This document shows, in pieces, positions 61,986-64,000 of a stretch of DNA of 64,000 bases (within the stretch, counting starts at the first letter, position 1; every line of letters begins with the position of its first letter). The position numbers and the translations under genes were made by a program. The notes below the pieces were generated by a model. That model was not told the origin of the DNA. It saw nothing but the letters and a program-made list of their open reading frames with translations, and did not search any database. Origin of the DNA: Brasilonema sennae CENA114 (GTDB taxonomy: Bacteria; Cyanobacteriota; Cyanobacteriia; Cyanobacteriales; Nostocaceae); assembly GCF_006968745.1 (NCBI RefSeq), contig NZ_CP030118.1, positions 682,001-746,000 on the forward strand, read 5' to 3'.

Positions 61986-62376
61986 GTGAATTATTGCTCC
62001 ATTATAAATTTGCTTAAAAGTTAAGATTCTTATCACTTTTACAACAGAAATGTTGTTGAAGTCAGAAGCCCAATCCCAATTAGTCAGCAGGTTTGAGCGA
62101 TCGGACGATCGCACCTCTATTACAATTCTGTTAAATCCCATTTCTTAGGGCTACAAGTTCTGCGAAAATCAGAAACGATAAAAAAAACAAGCACTCGTAG
62201 TGCTCTTATTATCAGATATATAGCAGTCCTAAATTATTTGTAAGATTTTCTCTTCTCTTTCTTGGCGTCCTTGGCGTCTTGGCGGTATGTCCTCCGGACA
62301 CGCTGCGCGAACGATAATTCTCACAACTCATATAGGATTGCTATAGTTCATTTCATACAAAGGGAGAACATCAAAG
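61986..62376. other. Gap upstream of chlB; palindromic repeat present, no gene
   Basis: About 390 bp. At 62263-62315 a chain of GGCGTCTTGG and GTCCTCCGGACACGCTGCGCGAACG palindromes is seen, the same type as the cluster at 45770. The remaining sequence should include promoters for the divergent nucleoside hydrolase and chlB genes. The GGGAGAACATCAAAG ribosome site of chlB is at its end. Confidence 0.55.
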
Positions 62377-63903
62377 ATGAAATTGGCTTACTGGATGTAT
62401 GCAGGTCCCGCCCACATTGGTACTCTGCGGGTTGCCAGTTCCTTTAAAAATGTTCATGCGATCATGCACGCGCCCTTGGGTGATGACTACTTCAACGTTA
62501 TGCGCTCTATGCTAGAACGGGAAAGGAACTTCACGCCAGTGACAGCCAGTATTGTTGATCGCAACGTTTTGGCACGGGGTTCGCAAGAAAAAGTGGTGGA
62601 CAATATCACCCGCAAAGACGCGGAAGAACACCCAGACTTGATTGTGTTAACTCCCACCTGTACTTCCAGCATTTTACAAGAAGACTTAGCAAACTTTGTG
62701 GAAAGGGCATCTCTGGAGGCGAAAGCGGATGTGCTACTGGCAGACGTGAACCACTACCGCGTGAATGAACTCCAAGCTGCCGATCGCACTCTCCAACAAA
62801 TCGTCCAATACTACATCGAGAAAGCCCGCAAGAAAGGCCAACTGCCTGAAGGTAAAACCGAAAAGCCTTCTGTCAACATCATCGGTATTTCTACCCTCGG
62901 TTTCCATAACCAGCACGACTGCACAGAACTCAAGCGGTTGATGGCTGACTTGGGTATTGAGGTGAATGCTGTGATTCCAGAAGGTGCTTCCGTTCACGAG
63001 TTGAAGAACCTGCCCCGCGCCTGGTTTAACCTTGTCCCTTACCGGGAACTTGGTGTGATGGCAGCTCGTTACCTTGAAGAACAATTCGGAATCCCAACCG
63101 TAGATATCACACCAATGGGTGTCGTAGAAACGGCTCGTTGTATCCGTAAAATTCAGCAGATAATTAATGCTCAAGGGGCGGATGTTGATTACGAAGAGTT
63201 TATCAACCAGCAAACTCTGTATGTATCACAGGCTGCATGGTTTTCTCGTTCGATTGACTGTCAAAACTTGACTGGTAAGAAAGCCGTTGTGTTTGGTGAT
63301 AGCACTCACGCAGCTGCTATGACTAAGATTCTGGCACGAGAAATGGGCATTCACGTTGTCTGGGCTGGAACTTACTGCAAATACGATGCGGAGTGGTTCA
63401 GCCAGCAGGTGAGCGAGTATTGTGATGAAGTGCTGATCACCGAGGATCATGGGGCAATTGGGGATGCGATCGCCCGCGTCGAACCTTCTGCGATCTTCGG
63501 TACCCAAATGGAACGCCACGTTGGTAAGCGTCTGGATATCCCCTGCGGTGTGATTGCTGCACCCATTCACATCCAGAACTTCCCCATCGGTTACAAACCA
63601 TTCATGGGTTACGAAGGAACAAATCAGATTGCCGATTTGGTCTACAATTCCTTTACCTTAGGAATGGAAGACCACCTGTTGGAAATCTTCGGCGGACATG
63701 ATACCAAGGAAGTCATTACCAAGGGCATTTCTGCTGATTCTGATTTGGGATGGACTAAGGATGCTCAAGCAGAATTGAACAAGGTTCCTGGCTTTGTGCG
63801 TGGTAAAGTCAAGCGCAACACCGAGAAATTTGCTCGCGAGCGGAATATGACTCAAATTACTCTGGAAGTGATGTACGCTGCGAAAGAAGCTGTGGGTGCA
63901 TAG
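62377..63903 (+). CDS. chlB: Light-independent protochlorophyllide reductase subunit B
   Basis: 508 residues, the normal length. Starts [23 protein letters not shown], with NB-protein Asp36-type ligand region [19 protein letters not shown] and the metal-cluster coordinating segment [15 protein letters not shown]-terminal [25 protein letters not shown] is the ChlB-specific tail. With ChlN and ChlL it reduces protochlorophyllide to chlorophyllide in the dark. chlL and chlN are not in the window, so the three genes are not all clustered here. A GGGAG site precedes ATG 62377. Confidence 0.98.
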   Translation: MKLAYWMYAGPAHIGTLRVASSFKNVHAIMHAPLGDDYFNVMRSMLERERNFTPVTASIVDRNVLARGSQEKVVDNITRKDAEEHPDLIVLTPTCTSSILQEDLANFVERASLEAKADVLLADVNHYRVNELQAADRTLQQIVQYYIEKARKKGQLPEGKTEKPSVNIIGISTLGFHNQHDCTELKRLMADLGIEVNAVIPEGASVHELKNLPRAWFNLVPYRELGVMAARYLEEQFGIPTVDITPMGVVETARCIRKIQQIINAQGADVDYEEFINQQTLYVSQAAWFSRSIDCQNLTGKKAVVFGDSTHAAAMTKILAREMGIHVVWAGTYCKYDAEWFSQQVSEYCDEVLITEDHGAIGDAIARVEPSAIFGTQMERHVGKRLDIPCGVIAAPIHIQNFPIGYKPFMGYEGTNQIADLVYNSFTLGMEDHLLEIFGGHDTKEVITKGISADSDLGWTKDAQAELNKVPGFVRGKVKRNTEKFARERNMTQITLEVMYAAKEAVGA

Positions 63904-63910
63904 TACGTAG

Positions 63911-63934
63911 AGACGTTGCATTGCAACGTCTTTT
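63911..63934 (+). terminator. Rho-independent terminator of chlB
   Basis: AGACGTTGCA pairs with TGCAACGTCT (63911-63920 with 63922-63931), followed by TTTT. It starts 8 nt after the chlB stop. Confidence 0.85.
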
Positions 63935-64000
63935 CCACTAATCATACATTTATGTTCGTACGTTCCCCACATCAATGCATAAAGCATTAGGAGCACCAGC

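Overview
The window looks like chromosomal DNA of a filamentous, probably heterocyst-forming cyanobacterium (Nostocales-like). Seen directly: many HIP1 palindromes (GCGATCGC), a light-independent protochlorophyllide reductase gene (chlB), a high-light-inducible protein, heptameric short tandem repeats (CAGTTAC, GATAACT, TTTTGAA), many small palindromic repeats, a type II NADH dehydrogenase and a quinol-type terminal oxidase operon. The genus is not determinable from sequence alone.

Layout. 1-9.5 kb: end of a Gly/Asn-repeat protein, a WD40 protein, a small HLIP, alanine dehydrogenase (ald), a signalling cluster (REC-PAS-histidine kinase, CheB-type and CheR-type enzymes) and a PEP-CTERM protein. 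9.8-21 kb: two giant two-partner-secretion (TPS) hemagglutinin-like exoproteins flanking an Uma2 nuclease, LarE, a LivH-type permease and an AAA ATPase, with copies of a dispersed hairpin repeat. 21-31 kb: LpxB-like protein, an Omp85/BamA porin, a Ser/Thr kinase, a GT39-type glycosyltransferase and a UvrD-like helicase. 31.4-34.4 kb: GNAT plus a minus-strand group consisting of a 57-residue peptide with duplicated DADGSD repeats, a JmjC/cupin-4 oxygenase and a sucrase/ferredoxin-like protein; this resembles an undescribed peptide-modification (RiPP-like) locus. 34.9-39 kb: HUMPS-family pseudogene, a secreted repeat protein, a complete 226-bp MITE with 10-bp target duplication, a PRC-barrel protein and a CsbD pseudogene. 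39.7-44.1 kb: an export-type cluster, HlyD adaptor, PpiC/SurA-like isomerase and three small peptides sharing a DLS leader ending in Gly-Gly. 44.2-46.6 kb: decay zone with a frameshifted IS1-family element inserted in a TnpB fragment, a palindrome cluster and an AraC pseudogene. 47.1-54.8 kb: NDH-2, two DUF2231 membrane proteins and a ctaC-ctaD-ctaE operon whose subunit II lacks the CuA ligands (ARTO / quinol oxidase type); an intact IscB nuclease with a candidate omega/HEARO RNA sits between ctaC and ctaD. 55-64 kb: a third TPS exoprotein, rpmI-rplT, a family-3 solute-binding protein, a TPR protein, a nucleoside hydrolase and chlB.

How they work together (inference): TPS exoproteins, Omp85, the HlyD/PpiC peptide group and the PEP-CTERM protein point to a strong cell-surface and secretion theme; NDH-2 plus ARTO form a short respiratory chain from NADH to quinol to oxygen. 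Several genes carry single in-frame stops or frameshifts, and many repeats and mobile remnants lie between 34 and 47 kb, so this is the most plastic part. No rRNA, tRNA or CRISPR array was recognised.
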